A stretch of DNA of 64,000 bases, from contig JAVLUZ010000346.1 of NCBI GenBank assembly GCA_036768485.1, positions 878,001 through 942,000 on the forward strand. Direction: 5' to 3'. A program made the position numbers and the translations under genes. Under the pieces are notes generated by a model that did no database searches, was not told the DNA's origin, and saw only the letters and a program-made list of their open reading frames with translations. The stretch comes from Mermis nigrescens. Taxonomy: Eukaryota > Nematoda > Enoplea > Mermithida > Mermithidae. Shown in pieces: positions 32,336 to 44,267 of the stretch. Positions within the stretch are counted from its first letter, which is position 1. Every line of letters starts with the position of its first letter.

Positions 32336-34934
32336 TAGACTAATAATTTGATACATCATACATAAGCAAATATGAAGGCGACGTAATTCTAATCGACACA
32401 AGTTAAGTTGGTTAAGGCGTTCGTCGTAAGAAAGAGGGCTATGATATCCAACTATGTATTTAGTAAATTTACGCTGAAGAGCCTCCAGCCTGTTGATATC
32501 ACTAATATAAGAGGGGTTCCATAAAGCACAGGAATATTCAAGGATCGGTCTGACGTAAACAATGAAGGCCTTTACGAGATTATTTTTATCACGCGAAAAG
32601 AAGGATTTTCTAATTAAGATAGATCTCAAGAAAGCTTTCTTGATAATACTGTTGTAATTGTTCCTTAAATTTCAGGTTGTGCGAAATTAGCACTCCTAAA
32701 TCGCGAACATAGACAGAATCGTTCGTAATAACTTGTGTATTGAGTGTATATGACAATTTAGGATTATTTTTGCCCAAATATAGGGCTGTGCATTTAGAAT
32801 ATGATATTGGTAAACAATTTCTGGTGGCCCAAATGGAAATTCTATCTAAATCGGTCTGAAGTGTTTGATAATTGCAGGAAAGATTGAATATTTTTAGGTC
32901 ATCCGCGAACATAAAAGTCGAACTTGACAAGTTATCAAAGATATCATTTATAAAAATCAAAAACAACGTAGGTCCAAGAATGGACCCTTGAATAACTCCA
33001 CTTGTAACAGCGGCATAATCTGAAAAACACTGATTAACGCGAACACACTGAATACGATTAGATAGAAAAGCTTTTAACCAATTAAACAGGTGTTGTTGAA
33101 TACCGTAACTAGTTAATTTAACAAGAAGTTTAGATATGTCGACTTTGTCAAAAGCTTTAGCAAAGTCTATATAAATAATATCAACGGTTTCTTTACATTC
33201 CAGTGATTTAACCCAAGAATGTTTACAATTTAATAGTTGCAATTCGCAAGATTTATGTTTTTGGAAACCATATTGAAAAGGTGATATTAACTCATTAGTA
33301 GATAAATAAATTGATAGTTGAGTATTAATAATACTTTCCATTATCTTACAAGTTGAGCAACATAAAGAAACAGGACGATAATTTTCAGTTAATGAGGGGT
33401 CACCCTTTTTAATTATAGGTACAACGTAAGCCTCCCTCCAAATGTCTGGGATATCACCTGATAAAAAAGAAACAGTAAAAATACTGATAAGGGGTTTAAG
33501 AAGATAATAAGCTAATTTTTTAACAAAAAAGTTACTTAAACCATCAGGCGCTATCGAAGTCGAGTTTTTCATCTTAGCAATCGCCCGTGAGACATTATTT
33601 TCGTCAAAGACGATGTTTGAAATAGAAAAATCGCCCCGCTTCTGAAAAACAAAAGAATCGTTAATATCATCATTGGTAAATACGGAAGAGAAGTAATGAT
33701 TGAACATATTAGTTTTACAATGAAGATCAGTTACTACATTATTGTCGGTGGAAGTAATAGGTGGAATGCTTCGAGAATTATTTAAACGATTATTTACAAA
33801 TCTAAAAAAGGATTTCAGATCGTTATGTTGCAATAAATTACTTTCCTGTAAACAAAAATGATTATGAATTTCTTTGCGTAACATTTTACAGTGATTACGA
33901 TACCTTTGTTTGCATATAATTGTACGATATTTTTTGTATTTTTTCCATAAAAGCCGTTTTTTGGCAAATAAATTTTCGTAAAACTTTAGGGTATGAAAAT
34001 TTGGAAGGCTTTGCTTTGACTTTTAGGAACAAAAGTAAAAATTAGAGGCCTTAAGACATTCAAAAATACATTATACATGTCGTTAACATTTAAACAAGTA
34101 GAAAAAAGATCAGGCCAAGAAATAGTAGAAAGAAAGCTACCAATACTAAAGTAGTCTGCTTTTTGAAAATTAAAGTGAGATTCTACATAAGTAGTAGGTG
34201 GAGTTATCAGAGTTTCAAAAGATATAGAATTGTGGTCACTTGTAGAAAAGGAGGGTAGTACTTTAACATTAAAAACTTATTTGCTGCAAAAATAACATCA
34301 ATAATATTTGTATCATGCGTTTGATCTAAAACTAATTGTGTTAATCCTGTAGACGAGAAACAGTCGTAAAACAATTCGTTAAGAGAATCGGATGTAAAGG
34401 TACCTAAGGTCCAATCAATTTTAGGTAAATTGAAATCCCCATAGGATAATTATGGGATAGGAGCAATTATTTACCCATTCTATCAAGTTACAGATTCTTA
34501 AAGCATGATTTAAAGCGTAGTGAGGAGGTCTGTAAATAAGAAGAAATCTAATTCTATCCTGACCATGGAAAAAATCAATAATTAAAGAGTCAGATATACC
34601 CAGTTCGTTAGGAACTTCAACAAAACGAGCACTAAAATGTGATTTTACAAAGACAATGACCCCGCCGCCTCGTTTATTAACTCGATCAGAGCAAAAAATT
34701 TGATAATTGCTTTGACTATCTAACAAATAATATAACTCCCCTAACTTGTTTACTAAACTTTGTGCATTGAATAAAAAACACCTAGCACTAATAAATTTGG
34801 AGGGCGACTCTATCCTATACAGAACTGGAATCAATGCGATCGAAAGATTGAGGAAAGGACGGTTTAGGAAAAATAGGAACGAGCGCGTGACGCATAAGTC
34901 GGCTTCTTTTTGACATAATCAGCAGCAAAGTCTA
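32336..34934 (-). pseudogene. Older CR1-like LINE, 5' part (decayed ORF2)
   Basis: Minus-strand remnants of an element related to its neighbour. 34930-34850 carries the end of ORF1 (KKKPTYASRARSYF then stop). 34834-34421 carries endonuclease text (SLVNKLGELYYLL, NKRGGGVIVFVKS, RFLLIYRPPHY). 33884-32610 carries the RT with YIDFAKAFDKVD, GVIQGSILGPTLF and FMFADDLKIF. 32629-32330 carries the C-terminal thumb-like segment. Frame breaks occur near 34420, 33900-34400 and 32620. It stops at CLCMMYQII where the younger LINE begins and resumes at 28442. The 5' end lies inside ORF1, a typical 5' truncation. Confidence 0.88.
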
Positions 34935-35145
34935 CAACTAACTACTAGAGCGGTGCACCTTGTAAATTTTGCTACTCAGATGCCTAAAATATGGTTAGAA
35001 TTTAGTGGACATCCTCTTGAACAAATCTGATTTGCATAAAACCTTTAACGACTAAAAATGTTTTTTCAGTTTTACAAAAATCTAAGTTTTTGCTTCTATT
35101 ATACTTAGGCATAGGCTTAGTATATCTGAAAAGGTGTTTAAAGCT
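34935..35145. other. Spacer with repeat-family edge
   Basis: No gene. The right part (ACTTAGGCATAGGCTTAG... AAGGTGTTTAAAGCTGCTTAGG) is the mirror of sequence next to the minisatellite at 7110-7150, so the shared repeat unit extends beyond the tandem array. Confidence 0.5.
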
Positions 35146-35412
35146 GCTTAGGTCGAGGTCGCTCCCGCTCAGGTCAATGTATAGATGCTTAGGTCGATGT
35201 ATAGATGCTTAGATCGATGTATATATGCTTAGGTCGATGTATAGATGCTCAGGTCAATGTATAGATGCTTAGATCGATGTATAGATGCTTAGGTCAATGT
35301 ATAGATGCTTAGGTCGATGTATAGATGTTTAGGTCAATGTATAGATGCTGGGTCAATGTATAGATGCTAAGGTTGATGTATAGATGCTTAGGTCGATGTA
35401 TAGATGCTTAGG
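35146..35412. repeat. Minisatellite, about 20-bp unit (TTAGGTCGATGTATAGATGC)
   Basis: About 13 units with C/T and A/G variants. Left edge GGTCGAGGTCGCTCCCGCTC matches the reverse complement of the array edge at 7083-7105. Confidence 0.92.
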
Positions 35413-35444
35413 TTGACGTAAATTAAGTATCCACGTGTGATTCT

Positions 35445-36548
35445 CAGGGTTGAAAAAAACCCAACTTTGAAAATTTTGAATTCTGGGTTTTTTGGTTTTT
35501 TGTGGGTTTTTTGGGTTTTTTTTTGGGTTTTTTATGGGTTTTTATGGGTTTTTATCCTTGAGGTAAACTTAGAGGAAGCCAACTATTAATAAAGTAATTG
35601 GGAGTAACGTATTGGATGAAATATTCCACAATCTCAATTACAAAAAAAGTTTAAAAAAAATTTTATTCAATTGATAGTACTCAAACAAATGTTTTTTAAA
35701 TTTATTTTTCACCATCCAAATCAACATTTTCATTATCATAATCGCCTTCAGCTGAATTTCCAAGTTGATTAATTCTCCGACGGTTTTTTTCCAAGTTGAT
35801 TAATTCTCCGACGATTAATTCTCCGATGGTTGATTAATTCTCCGACGGTTTCTGGTGCCAGCTGGTTTCGTAATTTTGAATGGATAAACCCAAATGTCGA
35901 AAAATTGCGTTCCGAAGCGGCAGTTGAAACGGCCAATGAGAACACCTGGTACAGTGAAAATTTACTAAAAGGTTAATTGGATATATGGGACTTTCTTATG
36001 ATGAAAGGTTAGAAGCCTTAAATTCAGAGAGGCATGAAATCCGTAGAATTTATCTTGATTGAATTCTTATGTATAATATTATTCACAATAATCTCTTGCC
36101 TTCTGAAGATTTTTATAAGTTTTATGGTCATTCGCGTACTACAAATGCATTTGCAAATCAGATCTATTTAGAAAATTTCGACTTGATTGTAAAAAGTATT
36201 GTTTTGCTACTAGATCAGCTAGAATTTGGAATGATCTTCCACAATATATCCGAAGTTCTCCTAATGTTGAGACATTGAAGAGAAATTTGAAAAAGGTTGA
36301 TTTCGGGAATTTTTTGATGGGGCACACGTGCGCACACTATATTTTTGCCTGTGTGTCCAGGACATTTCGCATTTTAATCTATGCTATTTTATTTTGCTTG
36401 CGACTCTGTTTTACCTTGTACACAAAAAATGTAACCTGCGGTCAAAAAACCCAAAAACCCAAAATTTCGGAATTTTTCGCACCCAAAAAACCTAAAAAAA
36501 AACCCCAAAAAACCCAAAACCCAAAGAACCCAGCCCTTGCCAGCCCTG
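35445..36548. mobile_element. hAT-type element with CAGGGTTG ends, 1104 bp
   Basis: Perfect 8-bp duplications GTGATTCT (35437-35444 and 36549-36556). Ends CAGGGTTGAAAAAAACCC and GCCAGCCCTG, with GGGTTTTTTGG-type runs just inside. Resembles the element at 6189-7990. A LINE 3' fragment lies inside (35971-36400). No transposase recognised. Confidence 0.88.
35971..36400 (+). pseudogene. LINE RT 3' fragment (second CR1-like family)
   Basis: Plus strand: GLSYDERLEALNSERHEIRR, stop, then ILMYNIIHNNLLPSEDFYKF and, in another frame, CFATRSARIWNDLPQYI and NVETLKRNLKKVDFGNFL. This matches the C-terminal RT-adjacent region of CR1-like ORF2 but is clearly diverged from the LINE at 28-32 kb. Related 3' ends are at 38865-39290 (minus) and 40770-40995 (plus). 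Confidence 0.75.
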
Positions 36549-36759
36549 GTGATTCTGCATTTGCTGTTCTAATCTTCAACTACTTGTAGGTCGAGAAGAA
36601 GCTAATTAACGAAATACATAGCTTTTGTTTATATTGATCATAGACGGATGAAATTTTTTTCCGCACTTTCTTTCCACATGTTCTAAGTACTGAGCGAAAA
36701 AATCCACTCTTCTGAAGTTTATTATATAGTATTCTAAAATAACCATATTCTTAACTTAC

Positions 36760-36845
36760 TCCAACCCAAAAAAACCAAAAAACCCAAGATTTTTTAGAAC
36801 CCAAAAAACTCACCAAAAACCCAAAAACCCACTCATGCCAGCCCT
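36760..36845. mobile_element. Right end of a second CAGGGTTG hAT copy
   Basis: A run of AAAAACCC-type sequence ending in ATGCCAGCCCTG, then family A sequence (ATTTTGGCTAATTCCTGGG). The left end was not found. Confidence 0.5.
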
Positions 36846-38232
36846 GATTTTGGCTAATTCCTGGGTTTATGAGGGCAAAAATCATTAAGAATTGTCTTAA
36901 AACGGCGCGGAGCGCCGAAAAATTCGACATTTTTCCTTTCGAAATGCGATTTCTGCTATTATAAAGATATACAGTGCTGGCCTCTAAAAAAACCAGTCGA
37001 TTTGTAACCTAAAAAAACCACCCCTTTTTTCCATAAACAAAAGGAGATGACTGATGATATTATACTGGCGAACAAGCTATGCCATGAGGATTACAACTGA
37101 CCCCTGGTCGCTTTCCGGATCACTCAGAAACTTGAAATATAAATTTGTCGAAATGTTCCTAAAAATTGCCATTTTTATGATTTTTTTAAAGCATTTTTGA
37201 GGGTCAGTATTTCTACCCGTATTCATATTTGAAGGAATCTTTTGTTTTCACGTTAGGCTTCCTTGCAGACTACTGTCAGAAAAAATTTAATCCTCCTATG
37301 TCATCCACATAGCTACAGTATACCTTCAAAGCCAAACCTAAAAAAAACAGATGTAACCTAAAAAAAACCAGCACCAATTTTTACAAAACTTAGCAGGAAT
37401 GTGCCTCGTAGCACCTTTCATGATGCCTGATATTTATTTTTCACAAAAAATGAGAATCACCCCAAAAACTGCCAAAAAAGTTTGATTGTAACCTAAAAAA
37501 GCCACTGCAACCTAAAAAAAGACCAATGCTAAGTATACGTTGCCATGGCAACGAAATTACTTTTCATCAACTTGCATAATTTTGCACTGATTTCTTGCAG
37601 AGGATGTAGAAGAGACTTACCTAGAGTCGTTTTTATCACTTGAAGACTTTATTTGTGAAATTTATAGAAGTTTTAATGAAATTTAGAAAAAATTATGGAT
37701 TTTTATATAAATGTGATAAAATGAAGGGAAATATCGGAAAAAATGAATTTTTTTTCAAAATTGTGATCATTTAAGGTCAACTAACTGTTTTACGCTGCCA
37801 ACCATGCACTTCGCATAACATTTTGGGGGTGGTTTTTTTAGTTCCCATGGTTTTTTTTAGGAAAAAGTGGTTTTTATTCAAAATTTCGTATTTCATGCAA
37901 GCTTGCTATGAAATATGGCGCTTAAAAATTCTTCCATGCAGCAAGTTATAGGCCTAGGGCAGCTGTCAAAAATAGGTGTTTGTTGACTTCTTCAATGCTA
38001 TTTGTTCTGAAGTTATAAGCCAAAAACACGAAAATGGTTTTTTTTAGAGGCCAGCACTGTATATATAGGACACAATTACTCACTTCGGCGCGAAGCACTG
38101 AAAATTTTTGCGAATTTCAGACCTTTTTTTACAGTTTTTTTCCCAAATATCTTTTGTACATATATATACAAAGACGGTCCTGAAAAGTCTTTGTACATTG
38201 GGAAAAATCTTTGCCGAATACGAAAAACACTG
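36846..38232. mobile_element. Family A element, right half, with a nested 1.1 kb element
   Basis: GGCTAATTCCTGGGTTTATG, GCGC boxes near 36904 and 38088, and the terminus GCCGAATACGAAAAACACTG. The left half is missing, and the element at 36972-38059 interrupts it. Confidence 0.75.
36972..38059. mobile_element. Inverted-repeat element CAGTGCTGGCC, 1088 bp
   Basis: Ends CAGTGCTGGCCTCTAAAAAA and its inverted copy TTTTTTAGAGGCCAGCACTG. The insertion lies in an AT microsatellite-like GATATATA site, so the duplication length is ambiguous; comparison with the family A empty site suggests about 6 bp. AACCTAAAAAAAC is repeated at least five times inside (about 37008, 37336, 37362, 37490, 37510). No transposase. 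Confidence 0.8.
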
Positions 38233-38449
38233 GTCGGGAATCATGAAAAACGAAAAATACCTCAGGAAAATGAGAAAATATTTTTTGTTGTCAAATCATG
38301 AATCACAGTATGGGAGAAGCGGGAAGTTTTTACTTTTCTGAAATGTAGCTGAGTGGTTGCAGTTGTGTAATGCTATCTTTTGACGGTTTTTTGATAATAA
38401 ACTATCTTTTGAAGGTTTTTTAATAATAAACTGAACAATGTGTGGGTAC

Positions 38450-38860
38450 TGGCGTAGCCAGTATGGGTAAGGGGGAAATTCCCGTATGGTGAAAATTCTG
38501 ATATGTGTGTTCGAGAACTGCGCAATTTGGTTGCATGATGCGGCTCTGCAACCTAAAATCGAAATAGCCAGCGCTTTGTGCTGATTTCTAATATCTTATG
38601 GCAGTTTCTATCGTTTTATTGCAGGAAAAGTCAAGAAAATTACCTAGTGCTTTGCACATACTTAATTAGCATTTTTTCTTTCAAAAATGGAAAAAATTGT
38701 GAAATAACAATCTTCCTTATTGCTTAAATAATGCAGGAGAATGTGAAATATTAAAAAAACACGTTATTGAAAAGCCCCAGTCCGTTTTCATGGGTTTTTA
38801 GATGAACAATTTTTTTTTTGAATTTCCCCTTAGCGAAAATCCTGGCTACTCTAATAATAA
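38450..38860. mobile_element. Possible hAT-like element (GGCGTAGCCAG ends)
   Basis: TACTGGCGTAGCCAGTATGG at left and AATCCTGGCTACTCTAA at right form an imperfect inverted pair resembling the ends of the element at 1347-2797. Target duplication not resolved. Confidence 0.45.
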
Positions 38861-38864
38861 TACT

Positions 38865-39910
38865 AATACTTTATTTGGAATAAACGCAATGATAAAAAAG
38901 TCGCAAAGAAAACAAGATAGCAAAGTATAAAATGCGGAATGTCCTGGACACATTGGCAAATAGTGAATTGCGCTCGTGTGTGCCCCATCAAAAAAATTCC
39001 CGAAATCAACCTTTTTTCAATTTTCTCTTACTTGTCTCAACATTTAGAGAATTTCGAATATATTGTGAATGATCGTTCCAAATTCTAACTGATCTAATAG
39101 CAGAACAATATTTTTTACAATCAAGTCGAAATTCACTAAAGTAGATCTGATTTGAAAACGCATTCCTAGTACGCAAATGACGATTTGCCTGTGTGTGTGG
39201 AGGACATTTCGCGCTTTATATTCTGCTGTATTTTTTCCATGCAACATTTTATCCTCGCGTTAATTCCAAAAAAGCATTAGTATTATTAAAAAAAAAGTAT
39301 TAGATTTTTGTGAATAATATGCGTAACAATTGAATCAAAATAATTCTATGGAGTTCAACCTTTTCTAAATTTAAAGCTTTTAGCCTTTTATTATAAGAAA
39401 GTCCCGTATATCCGAATAAGCTTCTAGTAAATTTCCGCTGTACTCGTTCTACCCTGTTGATATCAGAAAGCAAATGAGGGCTCCATACATTCGGAGCATA
39501 TATACTCTACTACAGACCGAATATAATTCTTAAAAGCAAGAATCAACATTCTTAGATCACTTGATTCAAAACATTTGAAAATCAAAACGCTCATTTTCAA
39601 AACTTTTGCTGATATATTAGTACAATGACAACTAGATGATAAGTTTGTTGCTAACACCTAGATCTTGATGAAGAACCTGCGTCAGATAACAAAAAATGGT
39701 TTGTGACATGTAATTTTAGGATTTGCATACCCTAGATATAAGACAGAGCATTTAGGGAGAGATATGTTAAAGTGATTTTCTTCAGACCTGGAAACCAGCT
39801 TATCTAAATCTTTTGCAACAAACTATGATTTTGAGAGAAATTTAAAAGCTTCAGATCATCAGCAAAGAAAAAGACTTCACTCCTGTGAATGCGGGTACTT
39901 GTGCGACGTC
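38865..39910 (-). pseudogene. Diverged CR1-like RT remnants
   Basis: Minus-strand pieces: FFFADDLKLLKF near 39890-39830 (RT catalytic FADD), then IRSVVEYICSE with a DINRVERVQRKFTRSLFGY-like stretch at 39530-39370, and a 3' end with CKKYCSAIRS...IWNDHSQYI near 39190-39000. An ATT/TAA-rich tail lies at 38865-38885. Many frame breaks; possibly two overlapping fragments. Confidence 0.7.
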
Positions 39911-40769
39911 CTGAGAAGATTAAACAGGCCCCTATTTAGGTTTAATAGCGGGAACATGCCTCCTAAAACGAAGTATGAGTTATTATTTCCTTATCCCCCG
40001 TTGTTTTTTCAACCAAAAAATCGCAAAAAATTTCCTTGGCTTCGTGCCGAATTTTAGAACTATAATTATAGTCTACTTAGTCTCAAGTGCGCGATTTAAA
40101 CACTCGATTTTTAGTCTTTATACAACGTAAAGCGTGTTTTGCATCTATTTCTACTGATCTTCACAGGTTTTATGCAAAATGAGATTTGTTCAAGAGGGTG
40201 TCCATTGAATTTTCACCATATTTTAGGTATCTAGGTAGCAAAATTTACAAACTTTACAGCTCTAGTGGTCGTCAAATGTCTTTTTTAATTCATCCTTTAG
40301 TCCTCACATGTTTTTATAAATTTCGGTCATGCCCCCTCCTTAAGCAAAATCTTGGATACGGGCCTGTAAGGGATTCTTAGCGATTTCCGCATCGCGCCAA
40401 TCTAATTTACCAGCTTATCGGCTGAATTAAAAACCAGGATTCTGGCGATTTTGCGAAAATTTCAACGCTTTTATTTAAATTCCAGGTGCTTACCTAATGC
40501 AAGTGCTTATTCTGCAAAAAAAACTTCCGAGCTTTACCTCGGAGTTCGCTGGAATGAGCTTGTGTTTTAGCATGCCGTCCTAGGCCACCCAACTCCAAAA
40601 AGAGATTTCCTTCCTTTCTCTCTTATCTAAGTTGCTAACCATGCAGTAGAGTTCGCAAAGTGCGCAACATAATTTAAGAAAAATTTAAAAAAAATTGACT
40701 GTTTTGATAGATCCCTGCAGGCTGGACGATGCAGAAATTGAAATAAATAATTTATTTTTAGAGCGCTAG
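39911..40769. other. Spacer with a family D end fragment
   Basis: No gene seen. AAATCTTGGATACGGGCCTG at 40346-40366 matches the right terminus of family D; the rest of that element is missing. GCGC-like boxes are degenerate here. Confidence 0.4.
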
Positions 40770-40995
40770 AATTTGGAACGATCTTCCACTATAGGTAGTA
40801 CCTATAATTTGAAAATCTTCAAATGTGAAAACATTTGAGAGAAATTCGAAAAAGGTTGATTTTAGAGATTTTCTGATAGGGTACACGTGGGCGCAGTTTA
40901 GTTTTTTTATACGTGTCTGATTTTGTATTTGCTATGTTATTCTTCTTTGCGGCGTTTTATCCTTGCGTTTATCTGAATTAAATATTATATTATTA
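40770..40995 (+). pseudogene. LINE 3' end fragment
   Basis: AGAATTTGGAACGATCTTCC (LEFGTIF), GAGAGAAATTCGAAAAAGG and the GGTACACGTGGGCGCA motif parallel the 3' end at 36220-36340; the fragment ends in an ATATTATTATT tail. Only the last part of the element remains. Confidence 0.7.
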
Positions 40996-41312
40996 TTAAG
41001 TCCCAATTAAGCATTTTTATGCGTTTTTATCAACATTTAGAATAAAAAATTTTCCGGGCTGGAAAAATCCTGACAGTGTCCATGCATGCAATAGGTACAT
41101 ATGCAATGTAATGTTTAGGTGTTCATTGTAATAAAAATAAGCAAATATACGTCAAAATTAAGCTCGGAGTGTCAGTGTGTTTCGTTTCTAATCGTTAGTA
41201 GGCTGAACTTTTTTTGGAGAATTTGAAATAATCCAATTTTATCCGAAAATTCTAGCGTAATTAATGCTTTTTATTTGCGATCATAAGCACGCTTCGTGCC
41301 GGATAGCCCTAC

Positions 41313-41550
41313 TATGCGCAGCATGGGGATTCTGGGGGCGTGAAAGAATAAAGTGCCTTTTTCAGTCCAATTATGGTAGATACGCGTCAAAAACGTCATT
41401 TTTTAGCGTGTCTGACGATGCTCTATCTTTCTAGAGCGTAAAAACAGAAAAATTCGAAAAAAATCAAAAAAGTCGGAATAAATTGAACAAAATATAGTAC
41501 AAACATGAGTATAATGGGGCGAAGCGCCGAAAATTCGGTCCCTCCCACCT
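41313..41550 (+). mobile_element. Family E element, left part
   Basis: TGCGCAGCATGGGGATTCTGG, GATACGCGTCAAAAACGTCA, a TCTTTCTAGAGCGTAAAAAC motif and a GCGC box at about 41518; the right half is absent. Confidence 0.7.
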
Positions 41551-41586
41551 CAGGGTTGTCGTGCTATGCACGTCTAAACCTACAAT

Positions 41587-41818
41587 CATACGCGGGCAGC
41601 ACCAAAATTCTGGGGGTGCAAGATTTTTCAAGAGTCGAAAAATGGCCCTTAAAATGGCCCTTAAAATGGTGGTATGGCGAAAAAACACAATTTTCCAACG
41701 CTTCTCATCGAGCACTGGCATCCAAAAATTGTGAAAAAAAGAACAAAAAAATCGAATTCTGGGGGGGTATTTTGGTTTTTCGAGGGGGGGGGGTCGCATA
41801 CCCCCACGCCCAGGTGTG
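41587..41818 (+). mobile_element. Family B MITE, 232 bp
   Basis: 8-bp duplications CCTACAAT / CCTACAAC (41579-41586 and 41819-41826), 7 of 8 matching. Ends CATACGCGGGCAGC and GCCCAGGTGTG. Contains a small internal duplication of GGCCCTTAAAAT. Confidence 0.88.
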
Positions 41819-42014
41819 CCTACAACGTATATATGTTATTACTGTAAATATCTTATCCTTGCGTTCGGGCTTGGATTAAGGACGGACGCTTTCATTAATA
41901 TTACGACTCATTGAATCTTGTACGATACCCTAACAAAATCGTCCATATGTATTAATTGGCGTTTATTATACGCTCATCGTTGAATGCATACCATTCGCCG
42001 GGGCGTTATTGTAA

Positions 42015-42197
42015 ATGGTAGCCAATCAATCAGCGATGACGAGCACTAGCGATGGCTCTGGGGCCTTTCCGTCCATACCCCCTACCACCGCTAGTAAATC
42101 CACGTCGGCTCTCGCGACGCAGCGATTCGGTATTACGTCCCCCATTAACGAATCGGGGCCGTCTGCGGAGGATTTGCGTCAGAGCAAATGCCTAGAA
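42015..42197 (+). CDS. PAPOLA: Poly(A) polymerase, coding exon 1
   Basis: Canonical poly(A) polymerase adds the poly(A) tail to cleaved pre-mRNA in the nucleus, together with CPSF. This exon encodes residues 1-61: a Ser/Thr-rich, poorly conserved leader (MVANQSAMTSTSDGSGAFPS...) and the family motif RFGITSPINESGPS, matching the YGITSPISLAAP segment of vertebrate PAPOLA. The start is the ATG in GTAAATGG. The exon ends SKCLE|GTAAAT, phase 0, and joins cleanly to exon 2 (EFLRLYDFYES). The assignment rests on this motif together with exons 2 and 3. 5' UTR exons were not identified. Confidence 0.88.
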
Positions 42198-42624
42198 GTA
42201 AATTGACGTTTTTATTCTTAATTTTTTATTTTCAAATTTTAAATTAAATTTAAATTAAATCGAATTAAGTAAATTAAATTAAATAAATCAAATCGAGTTA
42301 TTTGATTTGGTGGATTCTTCACCCAAAGTCGGGTCGTCGCCTATCTCTTCAGAGTCGAAAAATTCGACCATCTCGACCCCTTTCGCCGTTTTTTTTTGTC
42401 AAAAACTTGGCTTTTTTGGCCACTTTTAGTCAATTTTTTTGCCAATTTTGGTCAAAAATTGTTGTTTTACTCGTTCCCTGTAAAATGACCGTTGGCTCCC
42501 TCCCAAAATTTTGATTCGTCGCTACTTTGAACTGGCTACTCACACATCGCACACGCACGCTGGGAGAGTTATGATTGGGTATCCCCCTACCGAGACTTCT
42601 AAACGGCATAGCCCCTCTAGCATA

Positions 42625-42985
42625 CTTGCGCAGCATGGGAGTTCTGGGGGTGAAAATTTTAAAGTGCCCTTTTCGGGCTTAAAAACAGTGGGTACGCGTC
42701 AAAAACATCGTTTTTCGTCGTTTTTAGTGTCAAAAACGTCAAAAGCATCGTTTTTTTCTAGAGCACAAACATTAGAAAATTGGACAGAATATAGTCAAAA
42801 CACGAGTGCATGGCGCGAAGCGCCGTAAGATTAAACGCTTTTGAGCAAATAGATTGCTAAAAACGTTTGAAAAAGCACGTTTCTTACGAAATTCTCGGAA
42901 AATTTTCGTAATCTTTTGAAAAATTGCGAATTCTGAGGGAGTTAACAAATTTCTGCGGAGGGGGGATAAAACCCCCCGGATCATT
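42625..42985 (+). mobile_element. Family E element
   Basis: GCGCAGCATGGGAGTTCTGG, GGTACGCGTCAAAAACATCG, GCGC box at about 42811, closing GGGATAAAACCCCCCGGATC. Confidence 0.75.
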
Positions 42986-43224
42986 TTCCCCCATCAGACC
43001 TTTTATTTCCAAAACCCATTACTCGAACCACGAAAAGGATTAAGAAGACGTCTAGTAGCATGATTTCAATTATGTACATACAGTCATTTCATCGTCGTTA
43101 CTGCTATTTTTTTATTCAAATTTAACCACAAATATTCATGAACAATAAAATGCAGCAAATTAACAAATTGAGCAGGTATCGAAATCCGACATTAAATAAC
43201 AAAAATGACTCAATCACCCCCATC

Positions 43225-43490
43225 CATAGGTGGGCGGCACCAAAATTCTAGGGGGTGTGCAAGATTTTTTTAAAGGTCAAAAAATGGCCTTAAAAATGGT
43301 GGTATGGCGAAAAAACACCATTTTTCGACGTTTCTCATCGAGCACTATCCATTGGCGCCAAAAATTGCGAAAAAAACTATAAAATTTCAAAAATTGAATT
43401 CTGGGGGAGGGGGTATTTTAATTTCTGGGGGTATTTTGGTTTCCGGGGGGGCTTCAACGAAACTCGGTTTACCCCCCCCACCCCCCTGAG
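43225..43490 (+). mobile_element. Family B MITE, right end damaged
   Basis: CATAGGTGGGCGGCACC start and intact core (AATGGCCTTAAAAATGGTGG). The right end lacks the GCCCAGGTGTG terminus. Confidence 0.75.
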
Positions 43491-43763
43491 AGCTTTCGGA
43501 CGTGTACGGTAAGGTCAGACATGTATTATTCAGACATAACGTACAATTTTTTGAGTAAAATTTAGGATGGAAATAATCGGTCATTCATGTTAGGGGCAGT
43601 TAGCCATTGATAAAAGGCTGAATAGTAAATAGCCTCTTATTCTCCGTCAAAATTGGCTAGGAAGCACTTTAAACTAAACGTTCTGGTCGGTGAAGGGGAG
43701 TCAAAATGCCTCAGTTTTTCGAGGCCGACTTTACATTGGAGATTCCAAATATTCGTTAATGGT

Positions 43764-43915
43764 TAACGCCTTCATTCTGGGGGTACGGAAATTTTAAAGG
43801 TCAAAAGGTCAAGTGCCTCAACATCAAAAATCTTGACACAACCGTCATTTTTTGACGTTTCTCATTCAGCTCTATTCATTGGCATCAAGAATTGCAAAAA
43901 AGATTGAAATTTGTT
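43764..43915 (+). mobile_element. Family B fragment, diverged
   Basis: TCATTCTGGGGGTACGGAAA, TTTGACGTTTCTCATTCAGC and ATTCATTGGCATCAAGAATT follow the family core; both ends are lost. Confidence 0.5.
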
Positions 43916-44007
43916 GCAGATCAAACGATTGGTGCCTTCCGGATTTTGAATGTGCTATTAAAATCTGTGGGGTTAGCTAGACCCTCTTCCACCCAACCAA
44001 ACCGCGC

Positions 44008-44244
44008 CACACGTGGGCGTGGGGGTATGCACCCCCCAGAAACGAAAATACCCCCATAATTCAATTTTTGAATTTTTTTTGGTTTTTTCGCAATTTTTTG
44101 ATGCCAATTTTTTGATGCCTCGATGAGAAACTTTGGAAAATGGTGTTTTTTCGCCATACCACCATCTTTAAGGCCATTTTTTGACCATTGAAAAGATCCT
44201 GCACCCCCCTCACCCTCCCAGAATTTTGTTGCTGCCCACCTATG
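44008..44244 (-). mobile_element. Family B MITE copy
   Basis: Minus orientation, ends CACACGTGGGCGTGGGGG and GCTGCCCACCTATG. Flanks do not match. Confidence 0.8.
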
Positions 44245-44267
44245 ATCATGGGGCCTAGCCGGGAGAC

